Shown here one piece after another: positions 1-8,700 of a stretch of 64,000 bases of DNA (the first letter of the stretch is position 1; every line of letters starts with the position of its first letter). Origin of the DNA: an uncultured Lachnospiraceae bacterium (GTDB lineage: Bacteria; Bacillota; Clostridia; Lachnospirales; Lachnospiraceae); NCBI GenBank assembly GCA_947367855.1, contig CANBFE010000002.1:248001-312000 (forward strand), read 5' to 3'. Under the pieces are notes generated by a model. The model did not search any database. It had not been told where the DNA came from and saw only the letters and a program-made list of their open reading frames with translations. The position numbers and the translations under genes are program-made.

Positions 1-1200
1 CAGGGCTGCGGAAAAACCGGGGGAGAGGAAAACGTACCTGTCCTGGAGGACGGCGTGCCGCTGCAGGAGATAAAAGTGGACCTGGTCCGGGAGGAAAGCT
101 TTCCGGGGGAAGCAGGGGGGGAGGACAGCGCGGAAGGCCCTGCAGACGGGGACCAGGAAGGGGGGAACGAGCCGGATTCTCCGGAGATTACATTGGTTAT
201 GGTGGGAGACATACTTCTGCACACACCTGTGGCCCAGAGCGCAGAACTGGAGAATGGCGGTTATGATTTTGGAGCACTGTTCGGGGAAATGAAGGGAGAG
301 ATTGCAGAGGCAGATCTTGCCCTGGTGAACCAGGAGGTGATTATCGGCGGCGGGGAGCTGGGAGTGTCAGGTTATCCGACTTTCAACGCCCCCTATGAAC
401 TGGGGGATGCCCTGGCGGAAGCTGGGTTTGATGTGGTGCTCCATGCCACCAACCATGCGCTTGACAAGGGGAAAAAGGGAATCCTGAACTGCCTTTCCTT
501 CTGGCAGGAGCAGCATCCTGAGCTGGCGGTGCTGGGGATTCACGGCAGTCAGGCTTCCCAGGATGAGATTTATGTGTATGAGCAGGAGGGAATCCGCCTG
601 GCCGTGTTGAATTATACATATGGCACCAACGGAATTCCGCTGCCGCAGGATATGCCCTACAGTGTGGATCTGCTGGACAGGGACAGGGTGGCGGATGACC
701 TTCAGGAGGCCCGGGAACTGGCGGATTTCGTGATTGTCTGTCCCCACTGGGGAACGGAATATGTTCTGGATGCAGTGGAGGAACAGCGGGAGTGGGCGGA
801 ATTTATGGCCGAAAACGGGGCAGACCTGATACTGGGAACCCACCCACATGTGATAGAGCCTGTGGAGTGGACGGAAGGAAGAGAGGCGCTGGTCTATTAT
901 TCCCTGGGAAATTTTGTCAACTGGACTTCCGGTACCGGGGAAGGGGTGGCAAACCGTATGGTGGGAGGCATGGCCCGGGTTACCATAGGACTGGATGATC
1001 AGGGGGAGGCTGTGATCAGGTCCTACGGGGTGGAGCCTCTGGTCTGCCATGTGGAGCAGGGATTTGGGGGCGTCAGGGTTTATCCCCTTGACAGTTACAC
1101 GGAGGAACTGGCCGGACGGAATGAGATTGTGAGGCAGGACGAGACTTTTTCCCTGGAATACTGCAGGAATCTGGCGGAAAGGGTTTTTGGCAGTTTTTGA
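1..1200 (+). CDS. CapA-family (poly-gamma-glutamate synthesis type) lipoprotein, 5' end missing
   Basis: The reading frame is open from base 1, so the true start lies upstream; GTG at 55 is only an internal codon. The first codons read QGCGKTG, which looks like the end of a lipobox with the acylated Cys at codon 3, followed by an acidic Gly/Glu linker to about residue 60. The rest is a CapA/PgsA metallophosphatase-like fold: VGDILLH, LALVNQE, YPTFNAP, ATNHALDKG, CPHWGTEY, GTHPHVIEPVEW and YSLGNFV are typical family blocks carrying the metal-binding Asp, His and Asn residues. CapA proteins act at the cell surface, some in poly-gamma-glutamate production, but no capB/capC is visible, so the substrate is unknown. 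The family call is firm; the pathway is not. Confidence 0.85.
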   Translation, partial: QGCGKTGGEENVPVLEDGVPLQEIKVDLVREESFPGEAGGEDSAEGPADGDQEGGNEPDSPEITLVMVGDILLHTPVAQSAELENGGYDFGALFGEMKGEIAEADLALVNQEVIIGGGELGVSGYPTFNAPYELGDALAEAGFDVVLHATNHALDKGKKGILNCLSFWQEQHPELAVLGIHGSQASQDEIYVYEQEGIRLAVLNYTYGTNGIPLPQDMPYSVDLLDRDRVADDLQEARELADFVIVCPHWGTEYVLDAVEEQREWAEFMAENGADLILGTHPHVIEPVEWTEGREALVYYSLGNFVNWTSGTGEGVANRMVGGMARVTIGLDDQGEAVIRSYGVEPLVCHVEQGFGGVRVYPLDSYTEELAGRNEIVRQDETFSLEYCRNLAERVFGSF

Positions 1201-1239
1201 TTTTCCAGTGAAATCCAGTGAAATACCGGGGACTATCGG

Positions 1240-1268
1240 TTGACAAACTGACTTTCCGATGCTAAGCT
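1240..1268 (+). promoter_or_regulatory. possible promoter before the membrane protease gene
   Basis: A perfect TTGACA at 1240-1245 is followed after 17 bases by TAAGCT (1263-1268), only a weak -10 match. If used, transcription would begin near 1275 and the true start of the next gene would lie downstream of the ATG at 1259. Confidence 0.3.
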
Positions 1269-2854
1269 TTGGTAGGAGGGATTCTGCACAGGAATCCGGC
1301 AAAGGGAAGGTGGAAGAAGCATTGGTGGAAAACAGGAGAAAAAAGAGGAAGGGGAGGAGGGCGGCTGCCCTGGCCGGAACTTTTATGTTGGCCGGAGCCG
1401 GTCTGCTCTTTTTCTATTTTCGGATTTATAAAGTAGAGCCCGTATTCAGTGAGATGACCTGGGAATACGGTGACTCTGTGAGTCAAAACATAGAAGATTA
1501 TATATCCGGTACGGAATGGTCCGTACAGTTGGGGGAACTGGATTTGTCCGGGGTGGACGAAGCGCATACGGGAACCTATCAGGCCTTGGTCTATCATGGC
1601 AGGGACTGCTTTACATATGAATTGACCATCCAGGATACGGTGGCACCAGAAATTTTCTGGAAGGATGGTCAGATTTACCTGGCAGTGGATACGGACTGCA
1701 GGGTGGAGGATGTAATCGAAGCCATAGAGGATGTGGACCCGGGGGCGGAGGCTTTCTTCTTTGACGGGGGAGAGCTTTCCAGGGAGATAAGATTCGACCG
1801 GACAGGTCAATACGATGTGGAGATTGTGGCCAGGGACAGTTCCGGGAATGAAAGCAGGGGAAATGTTTCCATTATTGTGGATACGGCCCCTGTATTTGAA
1901 GGTATCCGCGATTTTTACTGCATTCCGGGCAGTGAGCCGGATTATCTTGAGGCAGTGTCAGCCCGGGACGATCTGGACGGGGATCTTACCGGTGTCATCC
2001 GGGTGGACGATTCGGAGGTTGACCTGAATGAGCCCGGGGATTATCTGCTCCGCTATGTGGTGGAGGACAGTTATGGACTGGAGACGGTGGGGGAAGCAAA
2101 AATCCTGGTGAAGGATGAGGACGGAATACAGGAGCTGATAGGAACCCGTCAGATTGACTACAGAAAAGATACCATTCTCGGTGCTCCTAATATTTATGAT
2201 GCAGGGGCCGGGGAGATGGAGGATATTCTGGGGACACTGGAGTATATGCGGCCTGCCATGGTCCAGCTGTATCACGGCGTGGGCAGGGGCGGATACAGCT
2301 CCGGATCCGGCTATATTATGGAAATAACGGAGGATACTATTTATATCTGCTCCAACCATCATGTGGTGGGAAAATACGACGACTGGGATGTGTATTTTTA
2401 CGATGGAACAGTAGTCAGGGGAAAGACTGTGGGCACCAGTGAGACCTATGACGTAGGAGTGGCGGAGGTATCCCTGGAAAACGTGCCGGAGGAGCTTCTG
2501 GAGAAGCTGATGACAGTGCATATAGACAGAACCTATTGGGAGACCCTGAATCAGCAGGACATTGATGTGGGACTGGAACGCATTGACAGAAAAGGGGGAC
2601 TGCTGCACACAACCACTGGGAAACTTATCAAGGTAAAGCAGGATTTTGGTTGGAATAACCAGGCAGACCACACCGAAGTTACCGTAGAACTGATACACGG
2701 GGACTCCGGTTCGGCGCTGGTGGACGGTTACGGCAACCTGATCTGCATGGCCTATGCCTTTTCCACGGAGCCGGTCAGATACTGGTGCGTTCCCCTGGAC
2801 GGTATACTGGACTGTTATCAGGAAATTACCGGAAGAATGCCCTATGTATACTGA
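1259..2854 (+). CDS. membrane-anchored trypsin-like serine protease with Ig-like repeats
   Basis: 531 residues from ATG 1259; in-frame GTG 1310 or TTG/GTG 1322-1325 are alternative starts, since no good ribosome site precedes 1259. A basic N-terminus (RRKKRKGRR) leads into one membrane segment at about residues 36-54. Residues 60-290 hold Ig-like/cadherin-type repeats (VDTAPVFEG, ARDDLDGDLTG, EPGDYLLRYVVEDSYG), a DUF5011-like pattern. The C-terminal 200 residues are a trypsin-fold protease: His in SNHHVVG (about 366), Asp in TYDVGVAEV (about 398) and Ser in GDSGSALVDG (about 483) form a complete triad. It is probably anchored in the membrane with the protease outside. Substrate unknown. It sits between a CapA-like gene and folD with no clear functional tie. 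Confidence 0.75.
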   Translation: MLSFGRRDSAQESGKGKVEEALVENRRKKRKGRRAAALAGTFMLAGAGLLFFYFRIYKVEPVFSEMTWEYGDSVSQNIEDYISGTEWSVQLGELDLSGVDEAHTGTYQALVYHGRDCFTYELTIQDTVAPEIFWKDGQIYLAVDTDCRVEDVIEAIEDVDPGAEAFFFDGGELSREIRFDRTGQYDVEIVARDSSGNESRGNVSIIVDTAPVFEGIRDFYCIPGSEPDYLEAVSARDDLDGDLTGVIRVDDSEVDLNEPGDYLLRYVVEDSYGLETVGEAKILVKDEDGIQELIGTRQIDYRKDTILGAPNIYDAGAGEMEDILGTLEYMRPAMVQLYHGVGRGGYSSGSGYIMEITEDTIYICSNHHVVGKYDDWDVYFYDGTVVRGKTVGTSETYDVGVAEVSLENVPEELLEKLMTVHIDRTYWETLNQQDIDVGLERIDRKGGLLHTTTGKLIKVKQDFGWNNQADHTEVTVELIHGDSGSALVDGYGNLICMAYAFSTEPVRYWCVPLDGILDCYQEITGRMPYVY

Positions 2855-2930
2855 GCGGCTTGCCTGGGGAAGAACAACCGGGACGGAAGGGCAGGAGACA
2901 GAACAGCAGAAACAGAACAGGAGAAAGAAT

Positions 2931-3776
2931 ATGTATCAGTTGATTGACGGGAAAAAGATTTCCGGGGAGATTAAGGACGAACTGAGGGAGAAGGCGGCGC
3001 AGATGAAGGCCAGGGGCGTGGAGCGGTGCCTGGCGGTGATACAGGTGGGCAGTGACCCTGCATCCGGAGTATATGTGAGGAACAAGAAAAAGGCCTGCGA
3101 GTACATTGGGATACGGTCCCTGTCCTATGAGCTGCCGGAAGAGACCGGCCAGGAGCGGCTGTTGGATCTGATCAGGGAATTGAATCAGCGTTTGGATGTA
3201 AACGGCATATTGGTACAGCTTCCTCTGCCGGGGCATATAGACGAAGAGAAAATTCTGCTTGCCATTGCGCCGGAGAAGGATGTGGACGGTTTTCATCCCG
3301 TGAATGTGGGCAATCTCAGCATTGGCAGGCCAGGATATGTGTCCTGCACCCCGGCGGGAGTCATTCAGCTGCTGAAGCGTTCGGGTATTGGGATAGAGGG
3401 AAGGGAATGCGTGGTGCTGGGCAGGAGCAATATTGTGGGCAAGCCCATGGCCATGCTGCTTCTCAGGGAGAACGGTACGGTGACGGTCTGCCATTCCAGG
3501 ACGAGGAATCTGAAGGACATTACCAGAAGAGCGGATATTCTGGTGGCCGCGGTGGGAAAACCGAAATTTGTGAACGGGGATTTTGTGAAGGAGGGAGCCG
3601 TGGTTATCGATGTGGGAATTCACAGAGACGGGGAGGGAAAGCTCTGCGGGGATGTGGATTTTGATTCCGTGGCGCCGAAAGTCTCTGCCATCACGCCTGT
3701 GCCGGGAGGGGTTGGGCCTATGACCATAGCCATGCTGATGGCAAACTGCGTGGAGGGAGCTGACGGGACGCAGTGA
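2931..3776 (+). CDS. folD: bifunctional methylenetetrahydrofolate dehydrogenase/cyclohydrolase FolD
   Basis: 281 residues starting at ATG 2931, behind AGGAGA; the longer frame from 2754 overlaps the preceding gene and is rejected. FolD interconverts methylene-, methenyl- and formyl-tetrahydrofolate in the cytosol, feeding purine and formate one-carbon metabolism. Family blocks are all present: YVRNKKKACEYIGI with the catalytic Lys, GILVQLPLPGHI, PEKDVDGFHPVN, GRSNIVGKPMAMLL (nucleotide loop), TVCHSRTRNL and the C-terminal TPVPGGVGPMTIAML. Length is normal. The stop codon overlaps the GTG at 3773 of the next frame, but the likely start of that gene is at 3860. Confidence 0.97.
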   Translation: MYQLIDGKKISGEIKDELREKAAQMKARGVERCLAVIQVGSDPASGVYVRNKKKACEYIGIRSLSYELPEETGQERLLDLIRELNQRLDVNGILVQLPLPGHIDEEKILLAIAPEKDVDGFHPVNVGNLSIGRPGYVSCTPAGVIQLLKRSGIGIEGRECVVLGRSNIVGKPMAMLLLRENGTVTVCHSRTRNLKDITRRADILVAAVGKPKFVNGDFVKEGAVVIDVGIHRDGEGKLCGDVDFDSVAPKVSAITPVPGGVGPMTIAMLMANCVEGADGTQ

Positions 3777-3859
3777 TCCGGACTGTCGGGAAGGATGCGG
3801 CAGACTGCCCCAGGGCAAAAAGGTTTTCCGGCATGCGGCCGGAGATATGGGAGATGCGG

Positions 3860-5878
3860 ATGGATAAAGGGAAAAAGAACAAAATCTGCGGAATTGCGGC
3901 GGTTCTGGGGGTGACGGCAGCAGGTGTTTTTTACCGGAAAATGCGCAACAGTCACCACGAACTGCTGAGCAGCGCAGGGGAAGAATTTCTGGAAGGGAGC
4001 TTTGACGGGGAAACCGGGGGAAAGGCCGGGATCTGGAATCATTATCCCAGACCCCAGATGCGGCGGGACAGTTTCTACAGTCTGAACGGGGAATGGGAGA
4101 TGAACGGGCGCAGAATTCTGGTGCCTTTTCCGCCCCAGTCCATGCTGTCCGGATGGAAGGGAAGAGTGGGGACGCATCTGGAGTATGTAAAGTATTTCCA
4201 GGCGCCGCCCATGGAAGAAGGGATGCGCCTTCTGCTTCATTTCGGGGCTGTGGACCAGGTGGCGGAGGTGTATGTGAACGGTCATCCGGTGGGCAGGCAT
4301 GAGGGAGGCTATCTGCCTTTTTCTTTTGATATCACGGCATATGTGAGGCAGGGGGAAAACCGGCTTGTGGTGAAGGGGAAGGACAGCCTGTCCAGGCATT
4401 ACCCTTATGGCAAGCAGCGGAAAGCCAGGGGAGGCATGTGGTATACGCCGGTGAGCGGCATCTGGCAGAGCGTCTGGATGGAATGTGTGCCCCAGGTGTA
4501 TATCGCCGGATTGAAAGTGGATGCAGATATGCGGAAAGTGCGGATTTCCGTAAGACGCAGTGACGAAGAGGACTTTCGGGCAGGCGCAGGCTGTAGCGGG
4601 AAAACTGCAGGCAGGGCAGGAAACATACATCCGGCAAAAGCTTTCCATGCAGGGAAAACAGCGGCTTTGGGAAATTCGGTTCATGGAACAACTGCGGGAA
4701 CGGTGGCCGGGAAAGGCGCTGTACAGGACATGAAAGCGCAGGAGGGGATGACGGTAACGATCCGGCTGCACGACGGCGCAAAATACATGGTGCGGACTGA
4801 CGGAACGGAAGTGGAAATTGACCTGGGAGAAATTCTCAGAGCTGACGGAACAAGGTATCAGCCCCTTCTCTGGACTGTGGAATATCCTTATCTGTACAAG
4901 ATGAAGATCTCGATGGGAGAGGATACGGTGCATTCCTATTTCGGGCTCAGGACCGTTGAGGTGAAACGGATAAAGGGAATTCCCAGAGTATGCCTGAACG
5001 GGGAGCCTGTATTTCTGCAGGGAGTCCTGGACCAGGGATATTTTTGCGACGGACTATACCTTCCGGCACAGGAGGCAGAGTATCAGCGGGATGTGCTGCG
5101 GATGAAGGCTTTGGGAATGAATCTTCTGCGGAAGCATCTCAAAATCGAGCCGGAATGTTTTTACTATTACTGTGACGCAAACGGAATGCTGGTGATGCAG
5201 GATATGGTGAACAGCGGTTTCTATTCCTGGATAAAGGATACGGCGCTTCCCACTCTGGGCTTCTGCCGGAAAAAGGATGGGAGACTGCGCGGAGGCAGAA
5301 GGCGGAAGGAATTTTTTGCCCGACATATGGAAGATACGATCCGCCACCTGCACAATCATCCCTGCGTAATTGGCTATACCATTTTTAACGAGGGATGGGG
5401 GCAGTTTGAAAGCGATGCCATGTACAGGCGGGCAAGGGAGCTGGACGACACCAGACTTTATGACGCCACTTCCGGATGGTTCTCCCAGTCGGAAAGTGAC
5501 TTTGACAGTCAACATATCTATTTCAAAAAAATGGCAATACCGGAGGATGTGCCAAAGCCTGTGCTGGTGTCGGAATGCGGCGGCTATTCTCTCTGCGTGC
5601 CGGGACATTTTTATGCAAAATATGCCCGGTACGGCTATGGTTCCTGTCGGGACGAGAAGGAATTGACCAAAAGAGTCAGAAAACTTTACGAGGAAACCAT
5701 ACTGCCCGGAATCCCTGAAGGATTGTGCGGCTGTATCTACACACAGCTCAGCGATGTGGAGGATGAGGTCAACGGCTTTTACACCTATGACAGAAAGGTC
5801 TGCAAGGTGGAGCCGGAGACCATGCGGCAGATAGCGGAGCAGCTTGCCGATACCCTGTCTGCTTCCACCCAAAACTGA
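3860..5878 (+). CDS. glycoside hydrolase family 2 protein with N-terminal membrane anchor
   Basis: 672 residues from ATG 3860 (GGGAG 7 bases upstream); GTG 3773 would overlap folD. An N-terminal hydrophobic stretch (ICGIAAVLGVTAAGVFY) follows KGKKNK, so the enzyme may be membrane tethered, which is unusual for a GH2. The sugar-binding domain (RDSFYSLNGEWEMNG, VAEVYVNGHPVGRHEGGYLPF) is followed by an Ig-like domain interrupted near residues 235-295 by a Gly/Ala/Thr-rich low-complexity insert (GKTAGRAGNIHPAKA, HGTTAGTVAGKG). The TIM barrel carries the acid/base in FNEGWGQ (about E511) and the nucleophile in VSECGGYS (about E571). YTQLSDVEDEVNGFYTYD is typical of GH2 beta-galactosidase/glucuronidase relatives. 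The exact sugar is not readable. Confidence 0.85.
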   Translation: MDKGKKNKICGIAAVLGVTAAGVFYRKMRNSHHELLSSAGEEFLEGSFDGETGGKAGIWNHYPRPQMRRDSFYSLNGEWEMNGRRILVPFPPQSMLSGWKGRVGTHLEYVKYFQAPPMEEGMRLLLHFGAVDQVAEVYVNGHPVGRHEGGYLPFSFDITAYVRQGENRLVVKGKDSLSRHYPYGKQRKARGGMWYTPVSGIWQSVWMECVPQVYIAGLKVDADMRKVRISVRRSDEEDFRAGAGCSGKTAGRAGNIHPAKAFHAGKTAALGNSVHGTTAGTVAGKGAVQDMKAQEGMTVTIRLHDGAKYMVRTDGTEVEIDLGEILRADGTRYQPLLWTVEYPYLYKMKISMGEDTVHSYFGLRTVEVKRIKGIPRVCLNGEPVFLQGVLDQGYFCDGLYLPAQEAEYQRDVLRMKALGMNLLRKHLKIEPECFYYYCDANGMLVMQDMVNSGFYSWIKDTALPTLGFCRKKDGRLRGGRRRKEFFARHMEDTIRHLHNHPCVIGYTIFNEGWGQFESDAMYRRARELDDTRLYDATSGWFSQSESDFDSQHIYFKKMAIPEDVPKPVLVSECGGYSLCVPGHFYAKYARYGYGSCRDEKELTKRVRKLYEETILPGIPEGLCGCIYTQLSDVEDEVNGFYTYDRKVCKVEPETMRQIAEQLADTLSASTQN

Positions 5879-5889
5879 AAACGACAGAT

Positions 5890-6024
5890 GGCATGAAGCA
5901 GGCATCTGCGGAACTTAAAACAGCAGATGACAGCAGAATGCCCCATAGGATTTGCGTCGGCAAGCTCTAAGCAGACGAAAATCCTATGCTGAAAAGGGCA
6001 TGAAGCAGGCATCTGCGGAACTTA
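5890..6024. repeat. 28-bp direct repeat pair flanking a long hairpin
   Basis: The 28-base unit beginning GGCATGAAGCAGGCATCTGC occurs at 5890-5917 and again, identical, at 5997-6024, a period of 107 bases. Between the copies lies an inverted repeat, 5944-5961 against 5971-5988, pairing 16 of 18 positions around a 9-base loop. No T-run follows, so it is not a standard terminator. It fills the gap between the GH2 and amidohydrolase genes; the second copy ends just before the ribosome site of the next gene. Confidence 0.8.
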
Positions 6025-6043
6025 TAATAGGAGGACAAATCAT

Positions 6044-7207
6044 ATGTTATGTGTAAAAAACGGACTGATTCATGACGGAATCCACAGGGAAGCATTTAAG
6101 GGGGACATCCTGGTGGAGAACGGCAAAATCAAAGCAATAGGGGAGAATCTGGAGATTCCCCAGGGAACGGAGATTGTGGATGCGGAGGGGCTGCAGGTGT
6201 ATCCTGGGTTTGTGGAGGCCCACGGGCACATTGGCCTGGACGGCTACGGCATCGGTTATGAGGGGATGGATTACAATGAGCTGAATGATATCATCAGTCC
6301 CCAGATGCGCGGTCTTGACGGCGTAAAGCCCATGGATCCCGCATTTTCCATGGCGGCAGCGGCAGGCGTTACCTGTGTCTGCGTGGGACCCGGCAGCGCC
6401 AATGTATTGGGGGGAACTTTTACCACTGTCAAGACCGTTGGCAGAAGAGCGGATGACATGGTGGTGCGGGACGGCGTGGCCATGAAGTGCGCTTTCGGTG
6501 AGAATCCCAAGCGGGTGTACAGGGACAAGAAGGATTCCAGCCGTATGACCACGGCGGCGCTTTTGCGGGAGACCCTGTTCAAGGCCAGGGAGTACATGGA
6601 GAAAAAGGAAGCGGCAGGGGACGATCTGTCCAAACGGCCTGCTTTTGACATGAAGATGGAGGCTCTGCTTCCCGTTATGAAAAAGGAGATTCCCCTGAAA
6701 GCCCATGCCCATGCCACGGAGGATATCTTTACCGCGCTGCGCATTGCCAGGGAGTTTGACTTAAAGATTACCCTGGAGCATGTGACCGAGGGGCATTTGA
6801 TCGTAGAAGAACTGGCGGCGGAAAACGTGCCCCTGGCAGTAGGCCCCACCCTCACCAGTGCATCCAAATTTGAACTGCGCAATAAGAGCTGGGTGACGCC
6901 GGGACGTCTGGCCGCTGCAGGATGCCAGGTATCCATTATCACGGACTCTCCTGTGATTCCCCAGGAATATCTGCCCCTCTGCGCGGGACTGGCAGTACAG
7001 GCAGGCATGGATCCGTTTGCTGCCCTCCAGGCCATTACCATCAACCCGGCAAAGCATGCGGGCATTGCGGACAGGGTGGGATCCCTGGAGCCGGGGAAGG
7101 ATGGGGATATGGTGGTTACGGACGGCTGCCCCTTTGAGGTGTCTGCCAAAGTGAAATATGTATTCATTGACGGAAGACAGGTGGATACTGCAGCCGCGGA
7201 TTGCTGA
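6044..7207 (+). CDS. metal-dependent amidohydrolase (imidazolonepropionase/dipeptidase-like)
   Basis: 387 residues, ATG 6044 behind TAGGAGGACAA. The protein has an N-terminal beta-sandwich (LCVKNGLIHDG, GDILVENGKIKAIGEN), then a TIM barrel with the amidohydrolase metal ligands: HGHIGLDG, KAHAHATED, TLEHVTEGH and ITDSPVIPQEY. GSLEPGKDGDMVV near the end is the usual C-terminal sandwich return. Such enzymes hydrolyse C-N bonds in cyclic amides, N-acyl amino acids or dipeptides in the cytosol; the real substrate cannot be read. It stands behind the repeat element at 5890-6024, so expression may be separate from the GH2 gene. Confidence 0.85.
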   Translation: MLCVKNGLIHDGIHREAFKGDILVENGKIKAIGENLEIPQGTEIVDAEGLQVYPGFVEAHGHIGLDGYGIGYEGMDYNELNDIISPQMRGLDGVKPMDPAFSMAAAAGVTCVCVGPGSANVLGGTFTTVKTVGRRADDMVVRDGVAMKCAFGENPKRVYRDKKDSSRMTTAALLRETLFKAREYMEKKEAAGDDLSKRPAFDMKMEALLPVMKKEIPLKAHAHATEDIFTALRIAREFDLKITLEHVTEGHLIVEELAAENVPLAVGPTLTSASKFELRNKSWVTPGRLAAAGCQVSIITDSPVIPQEYLPLCAGLAVQAGMDPFAALQAITINPAKHAGIADRVGSLEPGKDGDMVVTDGCPFEVSAKVKYVFIDGRQVDTAAADC

Positions 7208-7332
7208 CATCTTGCCGTTGTCCGAAGGGACCATGCCCGCAGTTCCTGCTGTTATATCCGGGGACTGCGGGTGGCGATCTCTATCCCGGGAAAGAGCAGC
7301 CGACGCTGTCGGGAAAAGCAGGGAAGGGAGTG

Positions 7333-8700
7333 ATGGATATGAAATATATTTTTTTGTTTGTTGATGTCAGTATTGGACATGGTGTGCTGGCTGCTTTCCT
7401 GTTCAGCATTTTGGACGAACCGATTACCATGAAGAGAGTCCGGAAACTGCCGCTTCTGCTGATTTCGCCCCTGGTCACCACCGGTATCATATGTCTGCTG
7501 AATGCAGTTATACCTTCTAAAATAACGGAGATGATAATTGGTTCTTTTTCAAACTTTATGGGCTGTGTGCTTTGGGTGAGGTGGGCATGGCGGTTTTCCT
7601 TCTGGACTTCCTGGTGTATGGTCTGCATGGCAGGTATGATGCAGGTGGCAGTCTCTTCACTGCACCTGATGGATTCTCTGATGAATGTCTTTCTGCCGGA
7701 ATGGGCAGCCGATATGGGGAAGGGGACAGAAATGCTGCTTCTGGTCCTTGTAGTTTCTTTTTTTCTGAGAAGGATTGGCTTCGCAAAACTTTTTCGTTTT
7801 CTTTTGGAAATGGCGAAGATCCGTACAGGCATCATGCTCTTTTTGCTTCTGATTCTCATGGAGGGAGCTTTTTTCTTTGGATTAAGCAGCTATAGTGTGT
7901 GGGACAGGATTGCGTTCGAATATTATCTGACCTATGATATTCTGGTAACCCTTATTTTCTTTCTGGTGGTGGGAGGGATTGTTTCCGTTGCCCAGAGGCT
8001 GAATATGAACCGCAGGCTTCAGGCGCAGCGGGACATCATTGCCCAGCAGATGCTTTATGAGCGTGGTCTGGAACAGCTTCGGCAGGAGATGCGGACTTTC
8101 CGCCATGATTATAAAAATATTCTTTCCGGCATGGCGCAGCAGGCAGGTCAGGGAGAGATTCAGGCGCTCAGCAGGGAACTGGAAAAACTGGGGGCAGGTT
8201 TTGACAGACGTTTGGGAGATAAGATTCAGGAGTCCACCCAGATCGGCAATCTGCGGATTCCCCAGGTGCGCAGCCTTTTTCTGGCTAAACTGGTGGCTAT
8301 GGAGGAAAAGGGAGTGGAATGCCGTCTGGAGGTATTCTATCCGGTGGAAGTTGTGAATATGGATATCTGGGATTATGTCCGCTGTCTTGGCGTGTTGGTG
8401 GACAATGCCATAGAGGCTTCCCTGGAAACGGAAAAGCCCTGGGTGGAGATTGTGCTTCTGCAGCAGGGTGGAAATCTGGCCTTTCGGGTGAGCAATTCCT
8501 GGACGGGGAAGGTGAATACCATGAAGATGTGGAACGAAGGATACAGCACCAAAGGCACGGGACGGGGAATGGGACTTACCAGTTTCCGGCGGATTTTGCG
8601 GGAGTATCCGGAGGCAGTGACTTCCACGAGCTGGACAGGGGAGGAGTTTGTGCAGGAATTGACCGTTCCCGGAGAGCAGACAGGAGGTAGAAAACATTGA
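7333..8700 (+). CDS. GHKL sensor histidine kinase, AgrC-like
   Basis: 455 residues from ATG 7333 behind GGGAAGGGAG; the longer frame from 7201 would overlap the amidohydrolase gene. About six membrane segments fill the first 210 residues, followed by the dimerisation helix QEMRTFRHDYKN with the phospho-accepting His near residue 258. The ATPase part has the N box LVDNAIEAS and the G box GTGRGMGLTSF, the GHKL/HATPase_c_5 pattern of peptide-sensing kinases such as AgrC. It overlaps its regulator by four bases. No AgrB/AgrD genes are nearby, so the signal is unknown; a role near the ABC exporter at 9.6 kb is possible. Confidence 0.88.
   Translation: MDMKYIFLFVDVSIGHGVLAAFLFSILDEPITMKRVRKLPLLLISPLVTTGIICLLNAVIPSKITEMIIGSFSNFMGCVLWVRWAWRFSFWTSWCMVCMAGMMQVAVSSLHLMDSLMNVFLPEWAADMGKGTEMLLLVLVVSFFLRRIGFAKLFRFLLEMAKIRTGIMLFLLLILMEGAFFFGLSSYSVWDRIAFEYYLTYDILVTLIFFLVVGGIVSVAQRLNMNRRLQAQRDIIAQQMLYERGLEQLRQEMRTFRHDYKNILSGMAQQAGQGEIQALSRELEKLGAGFDRRLGDKIQESTQIGNLRIPQVRSLFLAKLVAMEEKGVECRLEVFYPVEVVNMDIWDYVRCLGVLVDNAIEASLETEKPWVEIVLLQQGGNLAFRVSNSWTGKVNTMKMWNEGYSTKGTGRGMGLTSFRRILREYPEAVTSTSWTGEEFVQELTVPGEQTGGRKH

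Noticed and set aside
3620..4933. Long minus-strand open frame of 437 codons opposite folD and the GH2 gene
   Set aside because: It reads His/Pro/Ser/Cys-rich sequence without motifs and lies opposite two firm genes; a shadow of G+C-rich codons.
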